DNA from: Achromobacter xylosoxidans
GTDB taxonomy: Bacteria > Pseudomonadota > Gammaproteobacteria > Burkholderiales > Burkholderiaceae_B
Direction of reading: 5' to 3'
Assembly: GCF_001457475.1 (NCBI RefSeq)
Contig: NZ_LN831029.1
Location: forward strand, 2,542,001 to 2,606,000
Length of the DNA stretch: 64,000 nt
The notes beneath the pieces were generated by a model. The model made no database searches. It was not told the DNA's origin and worked only from the letters and a program-made list of their open reading frames with translations. The first letter of the stretch is position 1; every line of letters starts with the position of its first letter. Positions 33,239 to 43,952 of this stretch are shown in pieces. The position numbers were made by a program, and so were the translations under genes.

Positions 33239-35674
33239 TCAGTTCGCCGCCGGGGCGGCCCGCAGCAGCCGCAAGCCGTTGGCCACCACCAGCAGGCTGG
33301 CGCCGACGTCGGCGAACACCGCCATCCACAGCGTGGCGTTGCCGGTCATCGCCAGCGCCAGGAACACCACCTTGATGCCGAGCGCCAGCGCGATGTTCTG
33401 CACCAGCACGCGGTGGGTGGCGCGCGACAGGCGCAGGAAGGTGCCGATCTTGCGCAGGTCGTCGTCCATCAGCGCCACGTCGGCCGTCTCGATGGCGGTG
33501 CCGGTGCCGGCCGCGCCCATGGCGAAGCCGATATCGGCGCGGGCCAGGGCCGGGGCGTCGTTGATGCCGTCGCCGACCATGCCGACCTTGCCGGCGGGCG
33601 CCAGCTTGCTTTCGATGGCGGCCAGCTTGTCCTCCGGCAGCTGGTCGCCGCGCGCTTCGTCGATGCCGACCTGGCGCGCGATGGCTTGCGCCGTGGGCGT
33701 GTTGTCGCCCGTCAGCATCAGGGTGCGCACGCCCAGCGCGTGCAGGTCGGCGATGGCGGCCGCGCTGGTGGGCTTGACCGTGTCGGCCACCGCCGCCAGC
33801 GCCAGCACGCGCTGGCCATCGCTGAGCGCGATAGCGCTCTTGCCCTGCTGTTCCAGTTCGTCGAAGCGGGCTTCCAGCTTTTCGTCCGACACGCCCAGCT
33901 CGCGCATCAGGCGGCGGTTGCCCAACTGGAACAGCACGCCGTCCACCTTGCCGCTGACGCCGCGGCCGGGCAGGGCGGTGAAGTCGTCCACTTCCAGCAG
34001 GGCCTGGCCGGCGTCGCGCGCGGCGTTGGCCACGGCCAGCGACACCGGGTGGTCGGAGCGGGCCGCCAGGCTGGCGGCGACCTGCGCCGCGGGCTGGCGC
34101 GCCAGGTCGGAGACGTCCCAGTCCTGCAGGTCGGTCTGCACCGGCTTGCCGTGGGTCAGCGTGCCGGTCTTGTCCAGCGCCAGCCACTTCAGGTTGCGGC
34201 CTTCCTCCAGGTACACGCCGCCCTTGACCAGGATGCCGCGGCGCGAGGCCGCCGTCAGGCCGCTGACGATGCTGACCGGCGTGGAGATCACCAGGGCGCA
34301 GGGGCAGGCGATGATCAGCAGCGCCAGCGCGCGGTAGATCGCGTCGAACCAGGGTTGGTCCCACAGCAGCGGCGGCACGACGGCCACCAGCAGCGCCACG
34401 CCGACCACGGCGGGTGTGTAGATGCGCGAGAAACGGTCGATGAAGCGCTGGGTCGGCGCGCGCGCGCCCTGGGCCTGTTCGACCGCGTGGATGATGCGCG
34501 CCAGCGTGGTGTTGCCGGCGGCGGCGGTGACGCGGTAGTCGAACGAGCCGGCCGTGTTGACGGTGGCCGCGTAGACCTGGTCGCCCTCGGCCTTTTCCAC
34601 CGGCAGGCTTTCGCCGGTGATGGGGGACTGGTCCACCGCCGAACGGCCGCTGACGATGATGCCGTCGGCGGCGATGCGTTCGCCCGGTCGCACCCGCACC
34701 ACATCGTCGATCTGCAATTGTGCCGCCGGCACCTGTTTCCAGGCGCCGTTGGCCTGGCGCACGGTGGCGGTTTCGGGTGCCAGGTCGAGCAGGCCGCGGA
34801 TGGCGTTGCGGGCGCGGTCCAGCGAACGGGCCTCGATCAGTTCGGCCACATTGAACAGGAACATCACCATGGCCGCTTCCGGCCACTGGCCGATCAGCAC
34901 CGCGCCGGTGACGGCGATGCTCATCAGCGCGTTGATGTTCAGGTTGCCGTTGCGCACGGCGATCCAGCCCTTGCGGTAGGTGCTGATGCCGCAGGCCAGG
35001 ATGGCGGCCACCGCCAGCGCGGCGGTGACGCCCCAGTGCATGCCGGCGAAGTGCGACGCTTCGGACAGCGCGGCGAGCACGCCGGCGGCGCCGATGGCCC
35101 ACCAGTTCACGGGCGCGGCGGCCGGGGCCGGCGTGCGCGGCGCGTCGTCGGCCAAAGGCTCGGGTGTCATGCCCAGCGACTTGATGGCCGCCGTGATGCG
35201 GTCCAGCGCGCCTTCGGCGTGCACCACGGTCAGGATGCGTTGCATCAGGTTGAAGTCCAGCGCGTGCACGCCGGCGACGCCGTCGAGCTTTTTGCGGATC
35301 AGCGTTTCCTCGGTGGGGCAGTCCATCTGGCCGATGCGCAGGCGCGCCAGCAACTGGCCCGGGCCGGCCTGCAGCGCGGCCGCGCCGCCCGACATGCGGA
35401 TGGCGCCGGCGTCGTGGCTGCAGCAGGCCGTGGCGGCGTGGCCATGCCCATGGTCGTGCGCGTGGCCGTGGCCGTGGTCGTGGTCGTGGTCTTGACCATG
35501 GTCGTGATCGTGGCGGTGGTCGTGACCTTGATCATGGTCGTGATCGTGGCCCTGGGCCTGGCCATGGTCGTGGCCGCAGCCCGGGCCGGCGCGCTTGGCG
35601 GCGGGCGCGTGTCCACCGCAGCAGGCGCCGGCGGTGGCGGGGTGTCCGGGGTGTCGGGTCGATGCTGAAGACAT
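33239..35674 (-). CDS. zntA: Zn/Cd/Pb P-type ATPase with His-rich N-terminus
   Basis: 811 residues from ATG 35674. It pumps divalent metals out of the cytoplasm. All P1B-2 landmarks are present: one HMA-like domain ([20 protein letters not shown], keeping only a single Cys), [26 protein letters not shown] with the membrane CPC site, [10 protein letters not shown] phosphorylation site, SDHPVSLAV and [12 protein letters not shown]. Before the HMA domain there is a long run of His/Asp/Gly (35438-35572). An open frame begins earlier at 35707, but that ATG lies inside the -10 element; ATG 35674 has AAGG eight bases upstream. It is divergent from the CadR-like gene. Confidence 0.93.
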   Translation of the reverse strand: MSSASTRHPGHPATAGACCGGHAPAAKRAGPGCGHDHGQAQGHDHDHDQGHDHRHDHDHGQDHDHDHGHGHAHDHGHGHAATACCSHDAGAIRMSGGAAALQAGPGQLLARLRIGQMDCPTEETLIRKKLDGVAGVHALDFNLMQRILTVVHAEGALDRITAAIKSLGMTPEPLADDAPRTPAPAAAPVNWWAIGAAGVLAALSEASHFAGMHWGVTAALAVAAILACGISTYRKGWIAVRNGNLNINALMSIAVTGAVLIGQWPEAAMVMFLFNVAELIEARSLDRARNAIRGLLDLAPETATVRQANGAWKQVPAAQLQIDDVVRVRPGERIAADGIIVSGRSAVDQSPITGESLPVEKAEGDQVYAATVNTAGSFDYRVTAAAGNTTLARIIHAVEQAQGARAPTQRFIDRFSRIYTPAVVGVALLVAVVPPLLWDQPWFDAIYRALALLIIACPCALVISTPVSIVSGLTAASRRGILVKGGVYLEEGRNLKWLALDKTGTLTHGKPVQTDLQDWDVSDLARQPAAQVAASLAARSDHPVSLAVANAARDAGQALLEVDDFTALPGRGVSGKVDGVLFQLGNRRLMRELGVSDEKLEARFDELEQQGKSAIALSDGQRVLALAAVADTVKPTSAAAIADLHALGVRTLMLTGDNTPTAQAIARQVGIDEARGDQLPEDKLAAIESKLAPAGKVGMVGDGINDAPALARADIGFAMGAAGTGTAIETADVALMDDDLRKIGTFLRLSRATHRVLVQNIALALGIKVVFLALAMTGNATLWMAVFADVGASLLVVANGLRLLRAAPAAN

Positions 35675-35705
35675 TCTCGTTGCCTTTTCGTAAGCCATTG
35701 ACCGC

Positions 35706-35736
35706 ATTGCACACCTTGGAGTTACTATAGGGTCAA
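35706..35736 (-). promoter_or_regulatory. MerR-type promoter of zntA with 19-bp spacer
   Basis: On the minus strand TTGACC (35736-35731), a spacer of 19 bases containing CTATAGTAACT, then TGCAAT (35711-35706). The over-long spacer is the signature of promoters activated by MerR/ZntR/CadR-type proteins that twist the DNA when metal binds. Confidence 0.85.
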
Positions 35737-35771
35737 CCCCCTAAATCCATCGGATGCGTCCGGGAGGCACG

Positions 35772-36206
35772 ATGCGTATCGGCGAATTGGCCACGGCGGC
35801 CGGCACCACGGTCGAAACCGTCAGGTATTACGAGAAGGAAGGGCTGCTGCCCGCCCCGGAACGGGGACTGAACAACTACCGCAGCTACGGCCAGCCCCAC
35901 CTGGAGCGCCTGCGGCTGATCCGCAACTGCCGCGCGCTGGACATGACCCAGGACGAGATCCGCGCGATCCTGTCGCTGGCCGACAATCACCAGGCAGGAT
36001 GCGGCCCCATCAATGAACTGTTCGACGAACACATTTCCCACGTGGACGAGCGCATCGCCGAGCTGACCCAGTTGAAGACGCAATTGACCGATCTGCGCCA
36101 GCGCTGCCTGTCGGCGCGGCCCGATACGGAAGACTGCGGCATCCTGCATGGCCTGTCGGAAATGCAGGTCGAGGAACGCCAGGAGCGCCATACCCACCTG
36201 GGTTGA
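35772..36206 (+). CDS. cadR: MerR-family metal regulator, CadR/PbrR type
   Basis: 144 residues from ATG 35772, which has GGGAGG four bases upstream. The helix-turn-helix is MRIGELATAAGTTVETVRYY and EKEGLLPAPERGLNNYR. The metal-site cysteines are Cys77 (HQAGCGP), Cys112 (RQRCLS) and Cys122 (EDCGILHG), the set used by the Cd(II)/Pb(II) group. A short His pair near the C-terminus (RHTHLG) is also CadR-like. It is divergent from zntA and would activate it at the 19-bp spacer promoter when Cd, Pb or Zn is in excess. Confidence 0.9.
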   Translation: MRIGELATAAGTTVETVRYYEKEGLLPAPERGLNNYRSYGQPHLERLRLIRNCRALDMTQDEIRAILSLADNHQAGCGPINELFDEHISHVDERIAELTQLKTQLTDLRQRCLSARPDTEDCGILHGLSEMQVEERQERHTHLG

Positions 36207-36283
36207 ACGTCCTAGTCGCCATGCGCCGGGCAGGGGGATAGCCGTCCCCGGCGCGGCCATGGCGTAATATGAGAACCCTTCTC

Positions 36284-36299
36284 TTTCCCATTTGGGAAA
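36284..36299. promoter_or_regulatory. Palindrome before the nitroreductase gene
   Basis: TTTCCCATTTGGGAAA is a perfect 7-2-7 palindrome, 13 bases downstream of a -10-like TAATAT (36265-36270) and 32 bases before the start codon. The position suits a repressor binding just after the transcription start. No regulator gene is adjacent. Confidence 0.5.
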
Positions 36300-36331
36300 C
36301 CGCCAGAATTCCGTAACTTGTGCCTGACTCC

Positions 36332-36925
36332 ATGACCCAGACCGCCACCGCCACGCCCCTGCACGCCATCACCTCGCGCCGTTCCGTCAAGTTCCTGCGG
36401 GCGCCGGCGCCCAAGCCCGACGAACTCGAACAGATCCTGCAGGCCGCCATGTCGGCCCCCGACCACGGCGCGCTGCGTCCCTGGCGTTTCGTGGTGATCA
36501 AAGGCGAGGCCATCGGCAAGCTGGCCGACGTGGCGCTGGAAGCCGTCAAGCGCAGCGGCGACCCGCGCATGACGCCGGAAAAGGAAAAGTCGGTGCGCGA
36601 GTGGATGGCCGGCGTGCCGCTGTTCGTCGCCGTGGCGCAGAAGATCGCCCACGACAACACCAAGATCCCCGAGGCCGAGCAACTGCTGGCCACCGGCTGC
36701 GCCACCATGAACATCCTGAACGCCGCCCACATGCTGGGCTACGGCGCGTTCTGGAGCACCGGCATCGGCACCTACGTCGAAGACGTGCAGGCAGCGCTGG
36801 GCCTGGATTCGCTCGACTACCGCTTCCTCGGCTTCCTGGCGATCGGCACCCCGGCGTGCGCGGTGCCGCCGGCCAACCGCCCGGACTACCGCGAGTTCGT
36901 CACCGAGTGGACCGGTCCGGCCTGA
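36332..36925 (+). CDS. Nitroreductase-family protein (YdjA-like)
   Basis: 197 residues from ATG 36332 (a GTG at 36320 is possible; neither start has a clear ribosome binding site). It belongs to the FMN-dependent nitroreductase family, small YdjA type: ITSRRSVKFLRAPAPKPDEL at the FMN-phosphate site, SAPDHGALRPWRFVVIKGEA and LGYGAFWSTGIGTYVEDV. These enzymes reduce nitroaromatics or quinones with NAD(P)H; the physiological substrate is unknown. A palindrome lies just upstream, and a very strong terminator follows. Confidence 0.88.
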   Translation: MTQTATATPLHAITSRRSVKFLRAPAPKPDELEQILQAAMSAPDHGALRPWRFVVIKGEAIGKLADVALEAVKRSGDPRMTPEKEKSVREWMAGVPLFVAVAQKIAHDNTKIPEAEQLLATGCATMNILNAAHMLGYGAFWSTGIGTYVEDVQAALGLDSLDYRFLGFLAIGTPACAVPPANRPDYREFVTEWTGPA

Positions 36926-36943
36926 GGCGCGTCGTGGTTCGAT

Positions 36944-36970
36944 AAAAAACCGGCCGCTGGCCGGTTTTTT
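36944..36970. terminator. Strong bidirectional intrinsic terminator
   Basis: AAAAAACCGGCC, loop GCT, GGCCGGTTTTTT: a perfect 12-bp stem ending in six T, with six A on the other side. It lies between the convergent nitroreductase and small membrane protein genes and serves both. Confidence 0.95.
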
Positions 36971-36990
36971 CGTGTTGCGAGCGGCGTGGC

Positions 36991-37317
36991 CTACCGTTGC
37001 GACGCGATGGGCCGGAAGGCCGCGCGCACCAGTTTCTCCAGGCCCCAGCCCACGAAATAGAAGAGGGCCAGCGTGGGCAGCCCGATCAGCAGGTAGCCGC
37101 CGGTCCACGACAGGTCGCCCAGCAGCCGGTCCAGGTTCAGGTCGTGCAGCAGCGCAAGCTGCAAGGCCAAGGGCAGTTGCAGCAGAATGAAGCGGCCCTT
37201 GTCGTCGCCGTCCGCCGACAGCGCGCCGGCGATGCAAAGGATGACGACGGCGAGGTAAAGCGCGGCAAACACGATGCCGGTCCAGCTGAACCATTTCGAG
37301 GCGGTCAATCGAGGCAC
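36991..37317 (-). CDS. Small hypothetical membrane protein
   Basis: 108 residues from GTG 37317, supported by AGGAAA five bases upstream; a TTG at 37347 lacks a ribosome binding site. Two or three hydrophobic segments are visible (WTGIVFAALYLAVVILCIAG, FILLQLPLALQLALL and GGYLLIGLPTLALFYFVGWG). I recognise no family. It stands alone between a shared terminator and the Fur-box promoter region. Confidence 0.65.
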   Translation of the reverse strand: MPRLTASKWFSWTGIVFAALYLAVVILCIAGALSADGDDKGRFILLQLPLALQLALLHDLNLDRLLGDLSWTGGYLLIGLPTLALFYFVGWGLEKLVRAAFRPIASQR

Positions 37318-37441
37318 GTCGGTTTCCTGGGAAATCGGAAGGTGCAAGTATAGAGGTCGCCCTGGCGCAGGCCGTCGACCCCGGCCGGCGTTGCTCGCCG
37401 TCCGGCTTCACGAAGCAGGCTTGCGCGGCCATCAATAAATG

Positions 37442-37458
37442 ACAATAATTCTTATTGT
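37442..37458. promoter_or_regulatory. Fur box before fecI
   Basis: ACAATAATTCTTATTGT is a perfect 7-3-7 palindrome within the AT-rich stretch AATGACAATAATTCTTATTG, close to the Fur consensus of inverted (A/T)-rich hexamers. It lies 28 bases before the fecI start, so iron would repress the operon. Confidence 0.75.
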
Positions 37459-37485
37459 TGATTAGCCCGCCCTCCCATTCCCTCC

Positions 37486-37998
37486 ATGTCCCATCCTGCG
37501 CAGCCGACGCCGCACACCGCCGCCCAGCTGTACGAGGCCCATCATCCGTGGTTGCTGGAATGGCTGCGTCGCCGGCTGGGTTGCCGCCATGATGCCGCCG
37601 ACCTGGCGCACGACACCTTCGTGCGCGTACTGGCCGGCCGCCCGACCGAGCCGATCCACGAACCCCGCGCGTTCCTGACCACGCTGGCGCAACGCACGCT
37701 GTACACGTTCTGGCGCCGCCGCGAACTCGAGCGCGCCTATCTTGACAGCCTCGAGGCCCTGCCGCATGCCAGCGTTCCCAGCGAAGAGCAGCGCGCCTTG
37801 GTGGTCGAGGCCCTGATGCAGATCGACCGGGCCTTGCAGCGCCTGCCGGCGCGCGTCCGGCAGATCTTTCTCCTGAGCCAGTTGCACGAGCTGACCTATC
37901 CGCAGATCGCCGAACGCCTTGGCGTATCCGCCATCACCGTCCGCCGCGGCATGAAGCAGGCCATCACGCTGTGCGTGGCGGCGCGCCTGGCCGCATGA
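37486..37998 (+). CDS. fecI: ECF sigma factor, FecI-like
   Basis: 170 residues. Region 2 contains LYEAHHPWLLEWLRRRLGCR and AADLAHDTFVRVLAG; region 4 contains LPARVRQIFLLSQLHELTYP and IAERLGVSAITVRRGMKQA, the FecI-family pattern. It should direct RNA polymerase to the promoter of the TonB receptor when surface signalling releases it. It overlaps fecR by four bases (ATGA) and is preceded by a Fur box. Confidence 0.92.
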   Translation: MSHPAQPTPHTAAQLYEAHHPWLLEWLRRRLGCRHDAADLAHDTFVRVLAGRPTEPIHEPRAFLTTLAQRTLYTFWRRRELERAYLDSLEALPHASVPSEEQRALVVEALMQIDRALQRLPARVRQIFLLSQLHELTYPQIAERLGVSAITVRRGMKQAITLCVAARLAA

Positions 37999-38966
37999 GC
38001 GTGCCCGCGCTGCCGGCCGTCGTCGAGGCCGCGGTCGACTGGATGGTGCTGCTGTCGTCGGGCGAGGCGGCCGAGGCCGATCGCGTCCGCTTCGAGGCCT
38101 GGCTCCAGGCCGATCCCCGTCACGCCGCCGCCTGGGAGGCGGTTGCCGGCGCCGTCAAAACCACTTTTGCGCCGCTGGGCGACGGCGCCTCGATCCAGGC
38201 CGCGGGCGCGGCGCTGCTGGCGCCGGTCTCGCGTCGCCGCGCACTGCGCAATGCCCTGCTGCTGGCGCTGGCGGCCGGCGGACTCGCTGCCCTGGTCGAC
38301 CGCCAGACGCCGTTGCGGACCCTGGCCGCCGACCTGCGCACCGGGACGGGCGAACGCCACACCTATCCACTGCCGGACGGCAGCGAGGTCACCCTGAACG
38401 CGCGTTCGGCCGTCGACCTGGCGTTCGACGGTCGCGCCCGCGTGCTGCGGCTGCGCGCGGGCGCGGTGTACGTGCGGGTCGCGGCCGACGCCGCGCGGCC
38501 CTTCATCGTCGCCAGTCCCGATGGCGAGGTGCAGGCGCTGGGCACGGTGTTCGGCGTGGCGCGCGACGAGCAGGGCAGCGTCGCCTGTGTGATCGAGCAC
38601 AGCGTCGAAGTCCGCGCGGCGGGCCAGCGGCGCGTCCTGGCGGCGGGAGAGGGCGCGCGCTTCGGGGCGGATGGCATCGGCGCGTCGGATGCCGCGCTGG
38701 CCGAAACCGCGGCTTGGCACGACGGCATGCTGGTGGTGCGCGACCAGCCGCTGGGCGCGGTGGTGGCGGCGTTGCGGCCCTACCGGCGCGGCTTCCTGCG
38801 CATTTCACCCGAGGCCGCGCGGTTGCGGGTGCTGGGCGCCTTTCCGCTGGACGATACCGATCGGGTACTGGAATCCCTGCGCCAGACCCTGCCGATCGAG
38901 GTCGGCGGGCTGGGCGGCTGGCTGGTCAGCATCGACCTGCGCGCCGATGCCGCCGAAAAAAAATGA
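37995..38966 (+). CDS. fecR: Anti-sigma/sigma regulator, FecR-like
   Basis: 323 residues. The cytoplasmic N-terminal part holds the FecR motif EAWLQADPRHAAAWEAVAGA; a hydrophobic inner-membrane segment follows (ALRNALLLALAAGGLAALVD, about residues 85-104); the periplasmic domain has the conserved GERHTYPLPDGSEVTLNARS and PFIVASPDGEVQALGTVFGV. It transmits the signal from the TonB receptor's N-terminal domain to FecI. The start overlaps the fecI stop. The receptor gene follows after 61 bases. Confidence 0.9.
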   Translation: MSVPALPAVVEAAVDWMVLLSSGEAAEADRVRFEAWLQADPRHAAAWEAVAGAVKTTFAPLGDGASIQAAGAALLAPVSRRRALRNALLLALAAGGLAALVDRQTPLRTLAADLRTGTGERHTYPLPDGSEVTLNARSAVDLAFDGRARVLRLRAGAVYVRVAADAARPFIVASPDGEVQALGTVFGVARDEQGSVACVIEHSVEVRAAGQRRVLAAGEGARFGADGIGASDAALAETAAWHDGMLVVRDQPLGAVVAALRPYRRGFLRISPEAARLRVLGAFPLDDTDRVLESLRQTLPIEVGGLGGWLVSIDLRADAAEKK

Positions 38967-39027
38967 TCGCTTGCGGCGGGCTCGCTGGACATACCTCCTG
39001 AAGCACCCCCTTGTCGCAGGAGATTCC

Positions 39028-41430
39028 ATGTTCCCCGTTCGTCCCGCGCCGCAGCTGGCGGCCGCGTTCCTCATTGCCCTGGCCGCGCCGGCCGCTATCG
39101 CCCAGGCGCAGGCGGGCACCCAATCGGGCGCGTCCCTGGCGCAGCGCTACGATCTGCCCGCCGCGCCGCTGGCCGAGACCCTGACCCGCATCGCGCGCCA
39201 GAGCGGCCGCGCAGTGTCCGTCGATCCGGCGCTGGTGGCGGGCCGCCAGGCGCCAGCCGTGGCAGGCACCTACACGACCGAGCAGGCCTTGCGCCAGGCG
39301 CTGGCCGGCAGCGGCCTGGAACTGCGCATCACCGCCAACGGCACCTTCAGCGCGCGGCCCCTGCCGCAGACGGGCGGGGCGGCCCTGCTGGAGCCGGTGC
39401 GCGTGACCGGCGCGGCGGAATCGGCCACAGGCCCGCTGCATGGCTACGCCGCCCATGTCAGCGCCACCGGCACCAAGACCGATACGCCCATCATCGAGAC
39501 GCCGCAGTCGATCACGGTGGTCGGCGCCGAGGAAATCGAGACGCTCAAGGCGCAGAGCCTGCAGGACGCGTTGGGCTACGTGGCGGGCGTGAGCCGCGCC
39601 GAGGGCCAGGACCGCACGTCCGACAGCCTGTTCCTGCGCGGCTTTCGCGGCACCCAGGGCAGCTACTATCGCGATGGCACGCTGTACACCGTGAACATCT
39701 ACAACGGACGGCAGGAACTGTACGGGCTGGAGCGGGTCGAGTTCCTCAAGGGCGCGGCCTCGGTGCTCTACGGCGCGGCGCCGCCGGGGGGCGTCATCAA
39801 TACGGTCAGCAAGCGTCCCACCACCGAGCCGTTGCATGAACTGAATGTCGAGGCGGGCAACTTCCGCCGCAAGCAGATCTCCGGCGACTTCGGCGGCGCG
39901 CTCGATGACGAGGGAAAATGGTCGTACCGCCTGACCGCCCTGAAGCGCGACAGCGACACCTTCATCGATCACGTGCCGGACGACCGGACCTACGTGGCCC
40001 CGGCCCTCAAGTGGCAACCCAGCGATGCCACTTCGCTGACCCTGCTGGCGGAATACCAGGAGGACCGCACGGCCTACGTCTACGGCCTGCCTGGCCAGGG
40101 CACGGTCCTGCCCAATCCCAACGGCAGGATTCCCCGCAATCGATTCACGGGGGAACCTGGCTTCGACAAGTTCATCATGAAGCGCTATTCGATCGGCTAC
40201 CTGTTCGAACACGCATTCACGGACCAGCTCAAGCTGCGCAACAGCGTGCGCTACTTCCACGCGGACAGCACCTATTTCTCCACCGACATCTGGCAGCTAC
40301 AGGCCGACCAGCGCCACACCGCCGATCGCGGCGCGATGCCGCGCTGGGACCGGTCTTCGGCGGTTGTGGCCGATACATCGCTGCAGTACGACGCCACTAC
40401 CGGCCCGCTGCGCCACACGCTGCTGGCGGGCCTGGACTACTCGGTGCCCAGGCACGAGACCGAGCGCTACCTGCGCGGCAACACCAACATCGATCTCTAT
40501 GACCCCGTCTATGGCGTCCCGCTGGGACCGGCTACGCCGTTCCCGTGGTCGTCCTCGAAAACCGACATGAAGCGCCTGGGGGTCTACCTGCAGGATCAGG
40601 TCAAGATCGCCGATAAGTGGGTGCTGCTGCTGGGCGGCCGCCACGATTGGGTCACGGTCAACGAACGCAATTTCTTCACCGGCGAAAAGATCGCGGACGA
40701 CGAAAAGAGCCAGGCCTTCACCGGCCGCGCCGGCGTCGTCTATCTGGCCGACAACGGCCTGGCGCCGTTCCTGAGCTACAGCGAATCGTTCGAGCCGACC
40801 AGCGGCCAGGATCGCCAGGGCAGCCGCTTCAAGCCCACCACCGGCGAGCAGTACGAAGCCGGGCTGCGTTACCAGCCGGCCGGGTCGGACATCATGCTGT
40901 CGGCGGCCGTGTACCAGCTCACCCGCAAGAACGTGAACGTGGCCGACCCGTTCGACACGAACTACGAGATCCAGGCAGGTCAGGCGCGCACCCGCGGATT
41001 GGAGCTGGAAGCGCGCACCCGCGTCGGCCGCCACGCCAACCTGATCGCCGCCTACGCCTACACCGATGCGCGCACGCTCAAGGCCAGCCCGCTGCAACCG
41101 GACGAGGTCGGCAAGCGCCTGAACTCGGTGCCGTTCAACCAGTTCTCGGTCTGGGGCGACTACGGCTTCGGCGCCTTCGGCCTGCCGGGGCTGCGGGTCG
41201 GCGCGGGGGTGCGCTACGTCGGCAGCACGCGCGGCCTGGCGCATGGCACGGCGGTCGAGGTACCGTCCTTCACGCTGTTCGATGCCATGGTGAGTTACAC
41301 CACCGGGCCGTGGAAATTCGCGCTCAACGCCACCAACCTGGCCGACAAGACCTACATCGGCAGTTGCACCTACGGTTGCTTTTATGGCGAGCCGCGGCGG
41401 GTGATCGGCACGGCGACCTATCGCTGGTAA
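39028..41430 (+). CDS. TonB-dependent ferrisiderophore receptor with signalling (STN) domain
   Basis: 800 residues from ATG 39028 with AGGAG upstream. A signal peptide (LAAAFLIALAAPAAIAQAQA) precedes an STN domain (about 45-110, RYDLPAAPLAETLTRIARQS), which contacts FecR. The plug follows with TPIIETPQSITVVGAEEIE, GFRGTQGSYYRDG and VEFLKGAASVLYGAAPPGGV, then a 22-strand-type barrel ending GEPRRVIGTATYRW with the terminal aromatic. It imports an iron-siderophore complex, most like FpvA/FoxA/FhuE proteins; the ligand is unknown. With fecI and fecR it makes a complete cell-surface signalling unit. Confidence 0.92.
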   Translation: MFPVRPAPQLAAAFLIALAAPAAIAQAQAGTQSGASLAQRYDLPAAPLAETLTRIARQSGRAVSVDPALVAGRQAPAVAGTYTTEQALRQALAGSGLELRITANGTFSARPLPQTGGAALLEPVRVTGAAESATGPLHGYAAHVSATGTKTDTPIIETPQSITVVGAEEIETLKAQSLQDALGYVAGVSRAEGQDRTSDSLFLRGFRGTQGSYYRDGTLYTVNIYNGRQELYGLERVEFLKGAASVLYGAAPPGGVINTVSKRPTTEPLHELNVEAGNFRRKQISGDFGGALDDEGKWSYRLTALKRDSDTFIDHVPDDRTYVAPALKWQPSDATSLTLLAEYQEDRTAYVYGLPGQGTVLPNPNGRIPRNRFTGEPGFDKFIMKRYSIGYLFEHAFTDQLKLRNSVRYFHADSTYFSTDIWQLQADQRHTADRGAMPRWDRSSAVVADTSLQYDATTGPLRHTLLAGLDYSVPRHETERYLRGNTNIDLYDPVYGVPLGPATPFPWSSSKTDMKRLGVYLQDQVKIADKWVLLLGGRHDWVTVNERNFFTGEKIADDEKSQAFTGRAGVVYLADNGLAPFLSYSESFEPTSGQDRQGSRFKPTTGEQYEAGLRYQPAGSDIMLSAAVYQLTRKNVNVADPFDTNYEIQAGQARTRGLELEARTRVGRHANLIAAYAYTDARTLKASPLQPDEVGKRLNSVPFNQFSVWGDYGFGAFGLPGLRVGAGVRYVGSTRGLAHGTAVEVPSFTLFDAMVSYTTGPWKFALNATNLADKTYIGSCTYGCFYGEPRRVIGTATYRW

Positions 41431-41647
41431 AACCGGACGGGCAGGAGGGGGAAAACCGCCCGCCGCGCGCGCCGGCCGGCCCTGGGCCTGTGCGGCGAGC
41501 GAGGCCTGGCGCGGCCCCTGTCTCGGGGCCGCGCCCTGTGCTACTCTGGCTCCCGGCCGTGCATGTTTATCCCTTTGCACAGGCCGACGATGGCAATGTC
41601 CGAGGTCACCCCCCTGGGCAGTGTCTTGGTAAGAAGAATGCGCATGA

Positions 41648-42904
<1,257 letters not shown>

Positions 42905-42907
42905 GTC

Positions 42908-43951
42908 ATGGCTATCGATAACAATGCTGGTCCGGCGTCCGCGCCGATGACCATGATCCAGGCTTTGCGCTCGGCCATGGATGTGATGCTGGAGCGCGAC
43001 GGCAACGTGGTGGTGTTCGGCCAGGACGTGGGCTATTTCGGCGGCGTGTTCCGCTGCACCGAGGGCCTGCAGGCCAAGTACGGCAGCTCGCGCGTGTTCG
43101 ACACGCCGATCTCCGAAGGCGGCATCGTCGGCGTGGCGGTGGGCATGGGCGCCTACGGCCTGCGGCCGGTGTGCGAGATCCAGTTCGCCGACTATTTCTA
43201 TCCGGCCTCCGACCAGATCGTGTCGGAAGCGGCGCGCCTGCGCTACCGCTCGGTGGGCGAATTCATCGCGCCCATGACCATCCGCATGCCCTGCGGCGGC
43301 GGCATCTACGGCGGCCAGACCCACAGCCAGAGCCCCGAGGCGATGTTCACCCAGGTCTGCGGGCTGCGCACGGTGATGCCGTCCAACCCCTACGACGCCA
43401 AGGGCCTGCTGATCGCGTCCATCGAGAACGACGATCCGGTCATCTTCCTGGAGCCTAAACGCCTGTACAACGGTCCGTTCGACGGCCACCACGACCGTCC
43501 CGTGACGCCGTGGACCGGACGCCCGGGCAGCGTGGTGCCGACCGGCTACTACACCGTGCCGCTGGACACCGCCGCCATCGTGCGGCCCGGCAACGCGCTG
43601 ACGGTGCTGACCTACGGCACCACGGTACACGTGTCGCTGACCGCGGCCGAGGAAACCGGCATCGACGCCGAGGTCATCGACCTGCGCAGCCTGTGGCCGC
43701 TGGATCTGGAGACCATCGTCAACTCGGTCAAGAAGACCGGCCGCTGCGTCGTGGTGCACGAAGCCACGCGCACTTGCGGCTATGGCGCCGAGCTGATCGC
43801 GCTGGTGCAAGAACACTGCTTCCATCACCTCGAAGCGCCCGTCGAGCGCGTGACCGGTTGGGATACTCCCTATCCGCACGCGCAGGAATGGGCGTATTTC
43901 CCCGGCCCGCGCCGGGTCGGCGAAGCGTTCAAACGCGCGATGGAGGTGTGA
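42908..43951 (+). CDS. bkdA2: Branched-chain 2-oxoacid dehydrogenase E1 beta
   Basis: 347 residues. It pairs with E1 alpha to form the thiamine-dependent decarboxylase. Family features include MIQALRSAMDVMLERDGNVV, VFGQDVGYFGGVFRCTEGLQ, FDTPISEGGIVGVAVGMGAY and VVHEATRTCGYGAEL near the C-terminus. It starts three bases after bkdA1 and ends one base before bkdB, so it is co-translated. Confidence 0.95.
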   Translation: MAIDNNAGPASAPMTMIQALRSAMDVMLERDGNVVVFGQDVGYFGGVFRCTEGLQAKYGSSRVFDTPISEGGIVGVAVGMGAYGLRPVCEIQFADYFYPASDQIVSEAARLRYRSVGEFIAPMTIRMPCGGGIYGGQTHSQSPEAMFTQVCGLRTVMPSNPYDAKGLLIASIENDDPVIFLEPKRLYNGPFDGHHDRPVTPWTGRPGSVVPTGYYTVPLDTAAIVRPGNALTVLTYGTTVHVSLTAAEETGIDAEVIDLRSLWPLDLETIVNSVKKTGRCVVVHEATRTCGYGAELIALVQEHCFHHLEAPVERVTGWDTPYPHAQEWAYFPGPRRVGEAFKRAMEV

Positions 43952-43952
43952 G

